Assembly: GCA_025454405.1 (NCBI GenBank)
Contig: JALOON010000017.1
Location: 62,001 to 126,000, forward strand
Direction of reading: 5' to 3'
Length of the DNA stretch: 64,000 bases
From: Oscillatoriaceae cyanobacterium Prado104
Lineage (GTDB): Bacteria; Cyanobacteriota; Cyanobacteriia; Cyanobacteriales; Microcoleaceae
A model generated the notes under the pieces. That model had not been told where the DNA came from, did no database searches, and saw nothing but the letters and a program-made list of their open reading frames with translations. Below, piece after piece: positions 34,817 to 44,093 of the stretch. The translations under genes and the position numbers were made by a program. Positions within the stretch are counted from its first letter, which is position 1. Each line of letters begins with the position of its first letter.

Positions 34817-37210
34817 ATGCTATTAATTGCACAACATTTGTGGGAATTAATTTTATTTCTGATTGTTTTAGTCGGACCGATCCCGCTGTGCTTGTCACTA
34901 GCAGGATGGAATTTCAAAGAAAATAGCAACAGTTCGTTTGCTCATTTTCTGCTCGTAATTATGACGGGATGGAGTAGCATACAACTCTTAACGGGATTGA
35001 TTTTAGGCAGTCTCGATCGGCTCAACCTTTCCGCAGTTATTATAGCACAATTAATAATTTTTGCTCTCGGTATACTGGCGATCGAGTATATCAAAAAAAA
35101 TACGGGCGATCGTGCCAGCCTGCAAATCCCCCAACTCAAACAATTTCTAAATAAATGGGAACTGCTAATTATAGCTGCTGCCACCTTTGCCGGATGCGTG
35201 CTGTTAGGAACTTTAGCCACTAAACCCACAACAAATTACGATTCTTTGTGGTTTCACCTGCCCGCGATCGCGCGTTGGTATCAAACAGGTTCCTTTACCT
35301 TGCTAGATCCTTCAGGCAACTGGATGTTTGAACACGAACAAGCCAGAATCTATCCTTATAATTGGCACGTCTTATCGGTCTTGTGTGTCATGCCATTTAG
35401 AGAAGATTTCCTCGCAACTTTCCCCCTGTTAATTGCCTGGGTTCTGCAAGGACTTTCCATCTATCTTGTCAGCGTTAAATTTGGAGCCAATAGACTTTAC
35501 AGCATGGCAGCATCATGTTTAGTGCTGACTGTACCGATGCTGCTCAATCAAGTTAATAGCATTCACCCAGACTTACCGCTAGCTGCAATTTTTACAGTAA
35601 GTTTTTACTTCGGTATTTCCTATTACCGCAGTCGCGTCGCATCCGAACTAGCGCTGTTCTTAGCTACCGCAGGTATTCTAGCAGGAATAAAAGTTACAGG
35701 TATTGCCTACACAGTAGCGCTTTTAGGAGGATTGGCAATATTAGAAATAGCAAGATTTGCAGCAAATAAAAAATTAGTAAATTCACAAACAGCAGTCAAA
35801 ACTAAAAATGTATTAGATAATTTAAGAACAGTAAATTTTGGCAAATTTCAAACACAAAATGGAGCTAATAAGTTTGTCTTGAATTTTAGCAAACTTGTCT
35901 TGCTAGCAGGAATAGTTTGTCTGCTATTTTTTGGAGGTTTTTGGTATGCGAGAACCGTGATGCAAATTAACTATCCTGTCAGCGCGCCTGCTGGAGTACA
36001 AGTGCCGTTACAGCCAGTCCAGCCTCCGCCATCCCCTCCAGCAGAAGCAACACCGCAACCAGCACCGCCTGTAGGAAAATCTGTGCCGATTTCATCTCCG
36101 TATTTAAAGATTTGGCACAGCACCTTAGCAGGTCAATTCAATCCGTTGAGTCTAGCTCACTGGCAAACTTTAGGGGTGCAAATAATCGCGAGATTGCAGT
36201 TACCATTTATCGCGATCGCCCTGCAAATATTAGCAGCAATCCTGGCTTCGATTAACAGTAGAAAAAGAGCGTTCGGCGAACATAACATCATTTTAATAGC
36301 TACTCTCGCAGGCACGGGCATTCTGTATTTAATTACGCCTTACAGTTCCGGTACTGAAGGCAATTGGTCGGGTGTCATCAGTCCTTTACTCGGTTTTAAC
36401 TTGCGATACGGATTTCCATTTTTAAGCTTGCTGGGCATCGCAGCAGCAGTTGCAGCTACCCAACTCAAAACTAGAAGTCAAATAGTTGTTGCTGCGGTAA
36501 TGGCGAGCAGTTTTTTGGGAATTGTCAGCAACACAATCTTTGACATTATTAGAGATAGTTCTTTTACCGGAAAATCGATTGTTTGGGGAAGTTTGCTGAT
36601 TGACACTTTTAAATCAAATCCAGGCGAAGCAGTCAATATTTTACATAAATCTTTGGCCGACAGCGGGTTAGAATTGGCAGTTTATCCAGTAGTTGGTTTG
36701 GGGTTAACTCTGCTGTTAGTTGGGATATTGTCTCTGGCAATTCCCGAATTGAGTTGGTCGATCGAGCGTTCCAGAAACAATCTAAAAAATTTGAGTTTGG
36801 CGATCGCACTTGTTACTTTGATATTGTTGGTAGCAAGTGCGAGTTTGGTAGCGCGGGAAAGGCGAGATGTGGCTAGAACTGAATTATATCGCGATATCTA
36901 CGAGTATATTGACAAAAATGCCGCGCCGGATGAGAGAATAGGATTCTTTTTCAGTTCCCGCAGCTATCTGTTTTACGGCAAGAATTTGAACAGGGAAGTT
37001 TTATACGTTCCTTTTAAGTCAGACGTGCTTGCTGATTGGCTGGCAGATTTGCGACAAAATAAAGTAGGGATGGTGGCGATCGGACCTCTGACTAAGACTG
37101 ACGAACCAACGGTAAAAAATCTGTTTTGGCTGACAAGTTCTCAAGGTCCCTTAGAACCTGTTTTCGGTCAAGATTTTTTGAGTGAGCCGGTACTTTATCG
37201 GTTAAAATAA
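34817..37210 (+). CDS. polytopic membrane protein, GT-C glycosyltransferase-like
   Basis: About 797 residues with twelve or more hydrophobic segments. After three N-terminal helices comes TKPTTNYDSLWFHLPAIARWYQTGS, the type of acidic first-loop motif seen in GT-C glycosyltransferases of the dolichyl-phosphate-mannose family, followed by YPYNWHVLS. A Pro-rich insert (about 390-425, QPVQPPPSPPAEATPQPAPP) and a soluble C-terminal segment (YIDKNAAPDERIGFFFSSRSYLFYG) are present. This suggests use of lipid-linked sugars for exopolysaccharide or protein glycosylation, but the family is not certain. I start at ATG 34817, after the palindromic element. A GT2 glycosyltransferase gene follows on the same strand, which supports a surface-sugar role. 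Confidence 0.75.
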   Translation: MLLIAQHLWELILFLIVLVGPIPLCLSLAGWNFKENSNSSFAHFLLVIMTGWSSIQLLTGLILGSLDRLNLSAVIIAQLIIFALGILAIEYIKKNTGDRASLQIPQLKQFLNKWELLIIAAATFAGCVLLGTLATKPTTNYDSLWFHLPAIARWYQTGSFTLLDPSGNWMFEHEQARIYPYNWHVLSVLCVMPFREDFLATFPLLIAWVLQGLSIYLVSVKFGANRLYSMAASCLVLTVPMLLNQVNSIHPDLPLAAIFTVSFYFGISYYRSRVASELALFLATAGILAGIKVTGIAYTVALLGGLAILEIARFAANKKLVNSQTAVKTKNVLDNLRTVNFGKFQTQNGANKFVLNFSKLVLLAGIVCLLFFGGFWYARTVMQINYPVSAPAGVQVPLQPVQPPPSPPAEATPQPAPPVGKSVPISSPYLKIWHSTLAGQFNPLSLAHWQTLGVQIIARLQLPFIAIALQILAAILASINSRKRAFGEHNIILIATLAGTGILYLITPYSSGTEGNWSGVISPLLGFNLRYGFPFLSLLGIAAAVAATQLKTRSQIVVAAVMASSFLGIVSNTIFDIIRDSSFTGKSIVWGSLLIDTFKSNPGEAVNILHKSLADSGLELAVYPVVGLGLTLLLVGILSLAIPELSWSIERSRNNLKNLSLAIALVTLILLVASASLVARERRDVARTELYRDIYEYIDKNAAPDERIGFFFSSRSYLFYGKNLNREVLYVPFKSDVLADWLADLRQNKVGMVAIGPLTKTDEPTVKNLFWLTSSQGPLEPVFGQDFLSEPVLYRLK

Positions 37211-37292
37211 AGGAAGAAAAGAAGGAAGAAGGAAGAAGGAAGAAGAAAAGAAGGAAGAAGGAAGAAATAAGAAGGAAGAAATAAGAAGGAAA
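37211..37292. repeat. AAGGAAG/AAGAAGG polypurine array
   Basis: About eleven imperfect units of GAAGGAA and GAAGAAA directly after the stop of the membrane protein. It is the same heptamer family as at 12115, 13188 and 47157, here with more interruptions (AAATAAGAAGG). Confidence 0.8.
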
Positions 37293-37514
37293 ACACGTGA
37301 TTTGTAAGTTGCGTCGCCGCGAGACTTTTAAGTTGATTTGCAGGGTGTTAATAGCGACTCAACCGAAAGCTAATGAAGTTGGTTGGGACTGGTTTAGGAG
37401 ATATCGAAATTGTATTGTCTAATCGCAGGCGATCGAAATGTATATAGCAATTAATGGTTGGGTGGGGGCGGTTTTTGAGATTGTCGATTATTGACCAATA
37501 TTGTTGGTGAACCC

Positions 37515-37645
37515 TTTCAAGGTAAAACTCGAATATGCTACTATTTGACCTCCAACTCGAATATGCTACGCTCGTTATCAGAGTTAGAGGTCAAACTCAT
37601 TCTCAGCGCTGCGCGCTGGCAAGTCCTGCGAGTTCCACCTTGAAA
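37515..37645. repeat. nested inverted repeats
   Basis: Outer arms TTTCAAGGTAAAACTCG (37515-37531) and CGAGTTCCACCTTGAAA (37629-37645), and inner arms TTTGACCTCCAACTC (37544-37558) and GAGTTAGAGGTCAAA (37581-37595). The four arms are arranged one inside the other, so a transcript would fold into a long broken stem. A GAATATGCTAC word occurs twice. The rest of the gap 37293-37697 shows no gene. Confidence 0.75.
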
Positions 37646-37697
37646 CCTACAGGAATTATATTGATTGAATCAAAAACTATCTAACAACTAATGACTG

Positions 37698-38591
37698 ATG
37701 ACTAACAACCAATTGGTATTTTCAATTATTGTCCCAACCTACGATCGCCCGCAACAACTTGCTGGGTGTCTCGATTCATTTGTTAAACTAAAATATCCGC
37801 GCGATCTTTTTGAAGTAGTTGTCGTTAACGATAGCACCGAAATCTCAATAGAAACAACAGTTTCTCCCTTTCAAAATCGATTAAACTTAAAATTGCTTTC
37901 ACAACCGAATTCCGGACCGGCAACAGCTAGAAACACCGGGGCTTTTGCTGCTAAAGGCAAATTTTTCGTATTTACAGACGATGACTGTACTGTGGCTGAA
38001 GATTGGCTGCAAGCTTTAGAAAATAGGTTTTTAGAAACCCCCGACAGCTTGCTTGGAGGTCGAACTGTCAACGCGCTGCATGATAATATATATTCTGCTG
38101 CCAGCCAGCAACTAATCGACTATCTTTACAGTTATTACAATGCTATCCCCGATCGCGCGCAATTTTTCACTTCTAATAATTTTGCCCTTCCTGCTGCTGA
38201 GTTCCGCAATATCGGCGGTTTTGACACGAGTTTTTCGCTAGCTGCTGGAGAAGACAGGGAATTTTGCGAGCGGTGGTTGAATTCGGGGCGTTGTGCGGTA
38301 TACGCTCCCGAAGTTACAGTTTATCACTTTCACGAACTGACGCTGCGCAAATTTTGGTGGCAGCAGTTCAATTACGGGCGGGGTGCGTTTTTGTTTCAGC
38401 AAACTACTGCTAAACGGGTGGTCAATGCAAAAAAAATGCAGCATCCATTATTTTATCTGAATTTGTTAACTTATCCGTTTTCCCAAACATCGGGAATTAA
38501 AATGCTATTAATTGCAGCATTGTTCGTGCTTTCGCAGGTAGCAATTGCAGCCGGAATTGTGCGAGAAAAAAAATCAAAAGACGAACAGTGA
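37698..38591 (+). CDS. GT2 family glycosyltransferase
   Basis: A 297-residue inverting glycosyltransferase of the GT-A fold. The N-terminus FSIIVPTYDRPQQLAGCLDSF is diagnostic. The nucleotide/metal site is VFTDDDCTVAEDW (DxD-type). GGFDTSFSLAAGEDREFCERW holds the ED acceptor-site motif and the conserved acidic residues. The C-terminus has one hydrophobic segment (IKMLLIAALFVLSQVAIAAGIV), so the enzyme is tethered to the membrane. It follows the GT-C-like gene on the same strand; the 487-base gap filled with repeats argues against tight coupling. The donor and acceptor sugars are unknown. Confidence 0.9.
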   Translation: MTNNQLVFSIIVPTYDRPQQLAGCLDSFVKLKYPRDLFEVVVVNDSTEISIETTVSPFQNRLNLKLLSQPNSGPATARNTGAFAAKGKFFVFTDDDCTVAEDWLQALENRFLETPDSLLGGRTVNALHDNIYSAASQQLIDYLYSYYNAIPDRAQFFTSNNFALPAAEFRNIGGFDTSFSLAAGEDREFCERWLNSGRCAVYAPEVTVYHFHELTLRKFWWQQFNYGRGAFLFQQTTAKRVVNAKKMQHPLFYLNLLTYPFSQTSGIKMLLIAALFVLSQVAIAAGIVREKKSKDEQ

Positions 38592-38611
38592 ATTAATTGT
38601 CATAAAATAGG

Positions 38612-38640
38612 TTAGTAGTGAGGACTTCAGTCCTCAGATT
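38612..38640. repeat. short copy of the GTAGTGAGGACT palindrome
   Basis: TAGTAGTGAGGACTTCAGTCCTCA: a half-size copy of the palindromic family, the arms GAGGACT and AGTCCTC meeting almost without a loop, 20 bases after the GT2 stop. It could act as a weak terminator. Confidence 0.7.
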
Positions 38641-38721
38641 TTGATATTGAAAGAGGTAGATTGTAATATCGTGTCCGGTCGATTGACCGCCGCTATCTTC
38701 CTTCTTCCTTCGATTCAACTG

Positions 38722-39171
38722 TCAACTTTTTCTCGGCCACTTGCCAATCCATTCGCCACCGCGAAACCGCCAGCGAGGAAACAGCAGCCTCATAATTACC
38801 CAAGAAGAAAGGTAGACGGATACCCAAACTAAAGAGTAATGTTTGATAAAGGTAGGAATCTTAAAATATTCTACCTGAATGTACGGCAAGCCAAATATTT
38901 CGATCGTCGCTCCGAGAACTACTCCTTCGGCAATCGCAGCAAAAAGTTGAAAAACACCAGGCCAGTCTCTATCCCACATGAATTTTTGCAAAAAATCGTA
39001 GAGAACATCCCAGCCCAATCCTAAAAGTCCGACATAAAACAATACCCAAAAGTAAATTGGGTTGTATCGAGTTCCTAAGTAACCCAAGTAAAAAGGTAAG
39101 GAGGCTAAAACTCCAACTGTAGATAAGAGAAATATTCGAGTTTGCCAGCGACCAAATAGTGTAGGAGTCAT
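38722..39171 (-). CDS. small integral membrane protein of unknown function
   Basis: A 149-residue protein with four likely membrane segments: IFLLSTVGVLASLPFYLGYL, IYFWVLFYVGLLGLGWDVLY, VFQLFAAIAEGVVLGATIEIF and YSLVWVSVYLSSWVIMRLLF. Conserved-looking charged pieces are WDVLYDFLQKFMWDRDWP and a basic C-terminus. I do not recognise a named family. It lies downstream of the FHA-oxidoreductase gene on the same strand, with about 150 bases of CTAATGAC-type simple repeats between. Confidence 0.75.
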   Translation of the reverse strand: MTPTLFGRWQTRIFLLSTVGVLASLPFYLGYLGTRYNPIYFWVLFYVGLLGLGWDVLYDFLQKFMWDRDWPGVFQLFAAIAEGVVLGATIEIFGLPYIQVEYFKIPTFIKHYSLVWVSVYLSSWVIMRLLFPRWRFRGGEWIGKWPRKS

Positions 39172-39318
39172 GGGATTTTAGATTTTAGATTGAGAATGAG
39201 GAATGGGGAATTGGGCAGCGGGCATCGGGCATCGCGCATGGGTAATGAACAATTTATTGCTCTTTATTCTTTTTGACTAATGGCAGATGACTAATAACTA
39301 ATGACTAATGACTAATGA

Positions 39319-41370
39319 CTAAGGCGATTGATTTGTTGCCCATTTCAGCCACTGCCAAAGGGAACCGATACCTTCGAGATGGCGAATTCCGAGGGCTTTG
39401 GATCTTGCCAAGCCTTCGGCGGAACGGTGGGCGGCATATTGCAATCCTAAAAAAGTATCGACTGGTGCGTAGGGTCCTCCCAAGGTCATGATGCCGGCAG
39501 CATACATTTTAGCTCGATCGTTCCGCATTTCTACTATTTCAAAATCGTTGGCTACGTGCAGCCTGCCAAAGGGATTCAGCAGCAAGTTATAATGACTAAT
39601 TAAATCGTCTAACAAAGGATTGTCTTTAGGTTTAGCTTCCAAACCGGTCGAGTCGATAATAAAGTCGGCTTTGATTTTTTCGATGCCTTCATAATTGCCG
39701 CTTTTGATGTAAGTAACTAGCTTGCCATTTTGCTTTTCTACTCGCTCTACTTGACCGAATTTTATGGTATACCAACCTGCTTGCATTCCCGTCTTAACTA
39801 TGCGCCGCCAATCTTCACGGCTGGCGGTAGTTGTACCGCCCCAAGCTGTTAGTAATTCGTACCTTTTTAGAGGGCTGGCTGCTTCTAACATTGCCCGCAT
39901 ATCGCCGCCCCAAGTGCCTTTCGGCCAGTTGTAAGGTTGAAATTCCCACTGATTTTCTACATATCGCTGGGACAAACCAAATTTGTTACCTTGGATTTTG
40001 GGCGACTGCATTAAATGGATGACGCTAATTTGGTTGCTGGGCTGGCGAATTTCGTAAAGCCTTTGCAAGATTCTCGAAGCAACAATTCCTCGACCGCGGA
40101 CGACGACTGTACCACCTTGGCGAGATAATTGTTCGTAAACGTGTTCGTGTTCTTCGTAGGCGTTTACTACCGATCTGAAATCGCCGGTTTTGGCGCGGTA
40201 TTCTTGCAAGTCCGGCAGGAATCTGATTGCTGGATAGCCGGTAGCTATGTGGATGTATCTAGATAGTAAAAATCGGTGTTCGCTGCTAGAATTTGGTTGG
40301 GGTACGGAATAAGCGATCGCATATCTGCCGTCGTCGGTTTTGCGGATGCCTCGCACTCGGCCGTAACGCAGCATTTCATTCCAGCCGATGCGTTTTGCTT
40401 CTCTATCCATTGAAGCAAAAACATTTTGAGCTTGGGGAGTGTAAGTGTCAGCAAATACGGGTTCGGCAAAGACTTGCCAGAAATGTTTGAATCCCGAAAC
40501 AATTTGACCGGAAACGATTTCTTTTGCTGCTTCCCGCCATGCGTAGCCGGGCCATCCCCAAATATTATCGGGACAGGAATCGGAACCCGATCGAATTCTT
40601 TCGTGACCGGGAATTTGCGAATTGCGGCAAAGTTTTTGATACCGTCCGTAGGGCTTGCTTTCTAAACTAACGATCGCGATTTGTTCGCGTTTCACTCCGC
40701 AAATTACGATCGTATCTACCCACATAAATGTCCCCATCCCGCCGCCGACTGCAGCGTAGGTTGTTTCTTCAATTTGCTTGCCTGTAGCGTGCAGTGCTTC
40801 GACGGATATTCGATCGGCCGCAAACAATCCTGGAGGCGGAAACGGTGTTAAAGTATTGGGAACGGGCGGAATTTGAGGCAGTTGAGTTTGCAGGTCGTCG
40901 GTATCTGGATTGAAAGATATCGGCGGAGATGAAACCGATCGCCCTTGCGCTTCAGCAGCTTGAGAATTGAGAATGTTAGTATTGGGATTGAAGATAATTG
41001 TAGATTCTTGATTTAAAATTTTTGTCGGATCGGATTCTGCCGTTACTAACACCCCAACTGTCACGCTGTAGGGACCGATTTGTAAGGTATCGCCGCTTGT
41101 TAATGGCTTGGTGGAGTTTTGAATTTTTTCGCCATTGACAAACGTGCCGTTGGCGCTGCGATCGGTAATTGTTATTTTCCCGCTAACCAATCCGATTAAT
41201 GCGTGAAATCGCGAAATTTCTTCGCTTCTAAATACAGCCCGAGAAACTTGCTGGCCCTCAAAATTTGTCGGCATTTGACCGATTTCCCGACCCAATGCTA
41301 CAGGAACAGTAAAAACTGGCTGCCTCATTTCTCCGGTAACTGGATCTTCCCAACTCAGTTGAATTTGCAT
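39319..41370 (-). CDS. FHA domain fused to an FAD/NAD(P)-dependent oxidoreductase
   Basis: A 683-residue fusion. Residues about 20-105 are an FHA domain (VALGREIGQMP, then SRFHALIGLVSGKITITDRSANGTFVNGEKI), which binds phosphothreonine peptides. After a Pro/Asn-rich linker, residues about 195-680 form an FAD/NAD(P)-binding oxidoreductase. The first dinucleotide motif is AVGGGMGTF, and the second Rossmann motif VVRGRGIVASRIL has the GxGxxxS pattern; FIIDSTGLEAKPKDNP closes the FAD site. It most resembles flavin monooxygenase-like or pyridine nucleotide-disulfide proteins, without a redox CxxxxC. The start ATG 41370 has GAGG 6 bases upstream; GTG 41382 is an alternative. A separate FHA-zinc-ribbon gene lies upstream on the same strand. 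Phosphorylation-dependent control of the enzyme is inference. Confidence 0.85.
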   Translation of the reverse strand: MQIQLSWEDPVTGEMRQPVFTVPVALGREIGQMPTNFEGQQVSRAVFRSEEISRFHALIGLVSGKITITDRSANGTFVNGEKIQNSTKPLTSGDTLQIGPYSVTVGVLVTAESDPTKILNQESTIIFNPNTNILNSQAAEAQGRSVSSPPISFNPDTDDLQTQLPQIPPVPNTLTPFPPPGLFAADRISVEALHATGKQIEETTYAAVGGGMGTFMWVDTIVICGVKREQIAIVSLESKPYGRYQKLCRNSQIPGHERIRSGSDSCPDNIWGWPGYAWREAAKEIVSGQIVSGFKHFWQVFAEPVFADTYTPQAQNVFASMDREAKRIGWNEMLRYGRVRGIRKTDDGRYAIAYSVPQPNSSSEHRFLLSRYIHIATGYPAIRFLPDLQEYRAKTGDFRSVVNAYEEHEHVYEQLSRQGGTVVVRGRGIVASRILQRLYEIRQPSNQISVIHLMQSPKIQGNKFGLSQRYVENQWEFQPYNWPKGTWGGDMRAMLEAASPLKRYELLTAWGGTTTASREDWRRIVKTGMQAGWYTIKFGQVERVEKQNGKLVTYIKSGNYEGIEKIKADFIIDSTGLEAKPKDNPLLDDLISHYNLLLNPFGRLHVANDFEIVEMRNDRAKMYAAGIMTLGGPYAPVDTFLGLQYAAHRSAEGLARSKALGIRHLEGIGSLWQWLKWATNQSP

Positions 41371-41396
41371 GGATTCCCTCACAACTCCTCCTCTTA

Positions 41397-41592
41397 ACAG
41401 TTGACAGTTGGTAAGGAGTTTTGAGTTGTGAATTTTGAGTTGTGAGTTAAAGACTGTTCTTTATTCACGCACTCAAAACTTAAAACTCAGAACTTCCCCT
41501 GGTTAGGAGTTTTGAGTTGTGAATTTTGAGTTGTGAGTTAAAGACTGTTCTTTATTCACGCACTCAAAACTTAAAACTCAGAACTTTCAAAA
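41397..41592. repeat. GAGTTTTGAGTT family, tandem double copy
   Basis: Two nearly identical units, each with GGAGTTTTGAGTTGTGAA, TTGTGAGTTAAAGACTGTTC, then TTATTCACGCACTCAAAAC and CTCAGAACTT. It lies between the two FHA genes, so those are probably not tightly co-translated. Confidence 0.85.
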
Positions 41593-41614
41593 CCGCGCTA
41601 TTAACTATCAAGTA

Positions 41615-42154
41615 TCAACTTTTCGCCTGTTTCAATACTTCCGATTCTCCAGACTGCATTGCTTTGCCGCAGTGGGGGCAAAACAGTCCCAAATAATTGT
41701 AGGGCAAAATGTGACCGCTAGGGCATTTGACTCCGTAAACTGGCCGATCGGAAACTTGGTTGATTTGCTCTGCTTCTATTGGCTCGATCGCCCCAATTTT
41801 TAAAGCTATTTTTCCCATTTGAATTTGACTTCCCGTGTTGATGCTTGCTGCTCCTTCCAAAACTTTTTGACCGTCAACAATTATCGGGTTGCGTTTGGCG
41901 GCCGGTCGATCGCGCGTCAAGTTCCGCACCCAGAAATTATTCGTGTTAGTATTCAGAAAGATTTCCGCATGCAAGCGAGACAAACTGCTTTCGGTCTCGC
42001 TTGGTACCAAGTCGCAATGTTCTTTCGATCGTCCGATGCGAATTGCGCCCGGACATTTAGTAGTTTGCACGGAAGTAAAGGTTTGCGATCGCTCTCGCCC
42101 CCCTTCCATCCATTCCAGTGTTAACTTATACATAATAGGCTGGATAACCGGCAT
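41615..42154 (-). CDS. FHA domain protein with C-terminal zinc ribbon
   Basis: A protein of about 172-179 residues. The FHA domain spans most of it (IRIGRSKEHCDLVPSE, SLSRLHAEIFLN, FWVRNLTRDRPAAKRNPIIVDGQKV, with conserved Gly-Arg, Ser and Asn positions). The C-terminus is a zinc ribbon, CPSGHILPYNYLGLFCPHCG. The start is ATG 42154 or, in frame, ATG 42133 (MYKLTLEWMEGG). In other cyanobacteria, small FHA-zinc-ribbon proteins occur near Ser/Thr kinases or forkhead-associated regulatory genes; no kinase lies here. It precedes the FHA-oxidoreductase gene on the same strand, so the two may read the same phosphorylation signal. That link is inference. Confidence 0.85.
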   Translation of the reverse strand: MPVIQPIMYKLTLEWMEGGRERSQTFTSVQTTKCPGAIRIGRSKEHCDLVPSETESSLSRLHAEIFLNTNTNNFWVRNLTRDRPAAKRNPIIVDGQKVLEGAASINTGSQIQMGKIALKIGAIEPIEAEQINQVSDRPVYGVKCPSGHILPYNYLGLFCPHCGKAMQSGESEVLKQAKS

Positions 42155-42529
42155 CTAACAACGGATGAGGTTCTATTATACAGCAGACCGCCTCGCACTT
42201 AGTCTAAAATAAATTAAGAAAAAGCGGACAAGATTGAGGAAACCGGGTTTTTTGCCGAGATTAAAAGCTAGGTTCCTGTATTTTCGTAAAAAATCCGGTT
42301 GCTGCGCCCGAGACTAATTACCTTGCTGCTGCATCCCGCAGCGCTCGATCGTACCGCTAGAATGGGGGTATTCTGCTGTTTGACCCCAACAACCCAATCA
42401 ATTCATCAATATGATTTTTATGAATTTGTTGCTATGACTTTATATGAGTTCGAGAAATAAATTTATGAATTGACCGAGCTCAAATTTTTTGATACAGTTT
42501 GACACCTAAAGCTATAAAGTTGTACAGTT
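42155..42529. other. divergent intergenic region with an AAACCGGGTTTTTT repeat
   Basis: 375 bases. At 42238-42305 lies GAAACCGGGTTTTTTGCCGAG...AAAAAATCCGGTTGC, an imperfect inverted repeat of a family also seen at 28780-28840. The segment 42395-42480 is AT-rich and should hold the promoter of the binding-protein gene. No gene is recognised. Confidence 0.55.
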
Positions 42530-43960
42530 ATGTCCAAAAAAAATGAAACCACTGTTCTGATATTATCGCTCCTAATTACACTCGGTTTAGTCGGTGCAGG
42601 ACTGTGGTGGCTGACAGGAAGACGGAGCAATTTTAGCAATCCTTTGCCCGAAAATGCAACTGATGCCAAACCCGAGATCGGCAACTCAGTGCGATCGTCA
42701 GATGCAATCGGTCAGCGTTTGAGTAGCGGCAAAAAACAATTAGTTCCGGGCTCGTCAACAACTGCCAAACAATCAGCAATAAAAGTTTTCGCCTCCGGCG
42801 ATTACAGTGCTGCTATTGCCGATTTTGAATCGTCACTGCGCACCAATCGCAACGATCCAGAAGCACTAATTTATCTCAATAATGCCCGCATCGGCGATCG
42901 CAAAGCCTACGGTATTGCCGTTGCCGTTCCTGTTAGTACCAATACCGGCATTGCTTTAGAAATTTTGCGCGGTGTCGCTCAAGCTCAAAATGAAATTAAC
43001 CAAAAAGGCGGCATTAACGGTACTTTTCTTCAAGTGACGATCGCGAGCGATGATGACAGCCCGGAAATAGCCTCGCAAGTTGCCGGTGCTTTAGCACAAA
43101 ATCCCGATATTTTAGGAGTCGTCGGACATTTTAGCTCGGATACAACTTTAGCAGCTAGCAAGATTTACCAACAAAATCAATTAGTAGCAATTTCTCCAAC
43201 CAGCACCTCCGTCCAACTATCGGGAGTTGGCAACAATATATTTAGAACCGTACCGAGCGATCGATTTGCTGCTAATGCCCTGTGTCGCTATATGCTCGCC
43301 AAGTTGCAAAAACGAAGCGCAGCAGTATTTTTCAATTCTAGCAGCAGTTACAGCAAATCTTTAAAAAATGAATTCACGACAGCAGTTTACGCCGACGGCG
43401 GACAGATAGTATCGGAATTTGACCTGGGAAACAGCAATTTTAATGCTGCCGATAGCGTGCAACAAGCGATCGACAAAGGAGCAGAAGCTATTATGCTAGC
43501 ATCTAATGCCTCCACCATAGACCAAGCTTTGCAAGTAGTGCAAGCCAACAACAAACGCCTGCCATTACTAGCAGGAGACAGCGCTTATACTGCAAAAACA
43601 TTGCAACTTGGCGGCGCGCAAGCAACAGATATGGTGCTAGCAGTTCCTTGGCACATTCTTGCAGATCCGCAGTCAAATTTTCCCCAAACATCCAAACAGT
43701 TGTGGAGTGGTGAAGTAAGTTGGCGGACGGCTTTAGCTTACGATGCAACTCAAGCATTAATTGCCGGTTTAGAGCGCAATCCGACTCGTACCGGGATTCA
43801 AAAAACTTTATCGGCATCTGCTTTTTCAGCAACAGGGGCTTCTGGCGCGATTCAATTTTTACCTTCGGGCGATCGAAATCGCGCCGTTCAGCTAGTAACA
43901 ATTCAACCGGGAAATCGCACCAGTTACAGTTACGAATTTGTGCCGATCTCCAGTTTTTAA
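42530..43960 (+). CDS. ABC-type periplasmic binding protein, branched-chain amino acid/amide type
   Basis: A 476-residue protein with an N-terminal membrane anchor (VLILSLLITLGLVGAGLWWL), a stretch of about 70 residues that looks like a TPR-type helix pair (FASGDYSAAIADFESSLRTNRNDPEALIYLNNARIG), then a type I periplasmic-binding fold (about 125-470: IAVAVPVSTNTGIALEILRGVAQAQNEINQKGGINGTFLQVTIASDDDSPEIA, VVGHFSSDTTLAASKIY, ALAYDATQALIAGL). In cyanobacteria this TPR-plus-binding layout also occurs behind Ser/Thr kinases and in stand-alone anchored sensors. No permease or ATPase is adjacent, so a receptor role is as likely as transport. Confidence 0.88.
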   Translation: MSKKNETTVLILSLLITLGLVGAGLWWLTGRRSNFSNPLPENATDAKPEIGNSVRSSDAIGQRLSSGKKQLVPGSSTTAKQSAIKVFASGDYSAAIADFESSLRTNRNDPEALIYLNNARIGDRKAYGIAVAVPVSTNTGIALEILRGVAQAQNEINQKGGINGTFLQVTIASDDDSPEIASQVAGALAQNPDILGVVGHFSSDTTLAASKIYQQNQLVAISPTSTSVQLSGVGNNIFRTVPSDRFAANALCRYMLAKLQKRSAAVFFNSSSSYSKSLKNEFTTAVYADGGQIVSEFDLGNSNFNAADSVQQAIDKGAEAIMLASNASTIDQALQVVQANNKRLPLLAGDSAYTAKTLQLGGAQATDMVLAVPWHILADPQSNFPQTSKQLWSGEVSWRTALAYDATQALIAGLERNPTRTGIQKTLSASAFSATGASGAIQFLPSGDRNRAVQLVTIQPGNRTSYSYEFVPISSF

Positions 43961-44093
43961 ATAGTTGATATTCGATCGTTGATAGTCGATCGCATTTGGC
44001 GGGCAGGGCGAAGCATAGACCTGCTGCAGGCTGTGACAACGGATATTAATCCTTACATTTGTTGCAGAAATTGTCGCCCGAATGCGAGAGACC

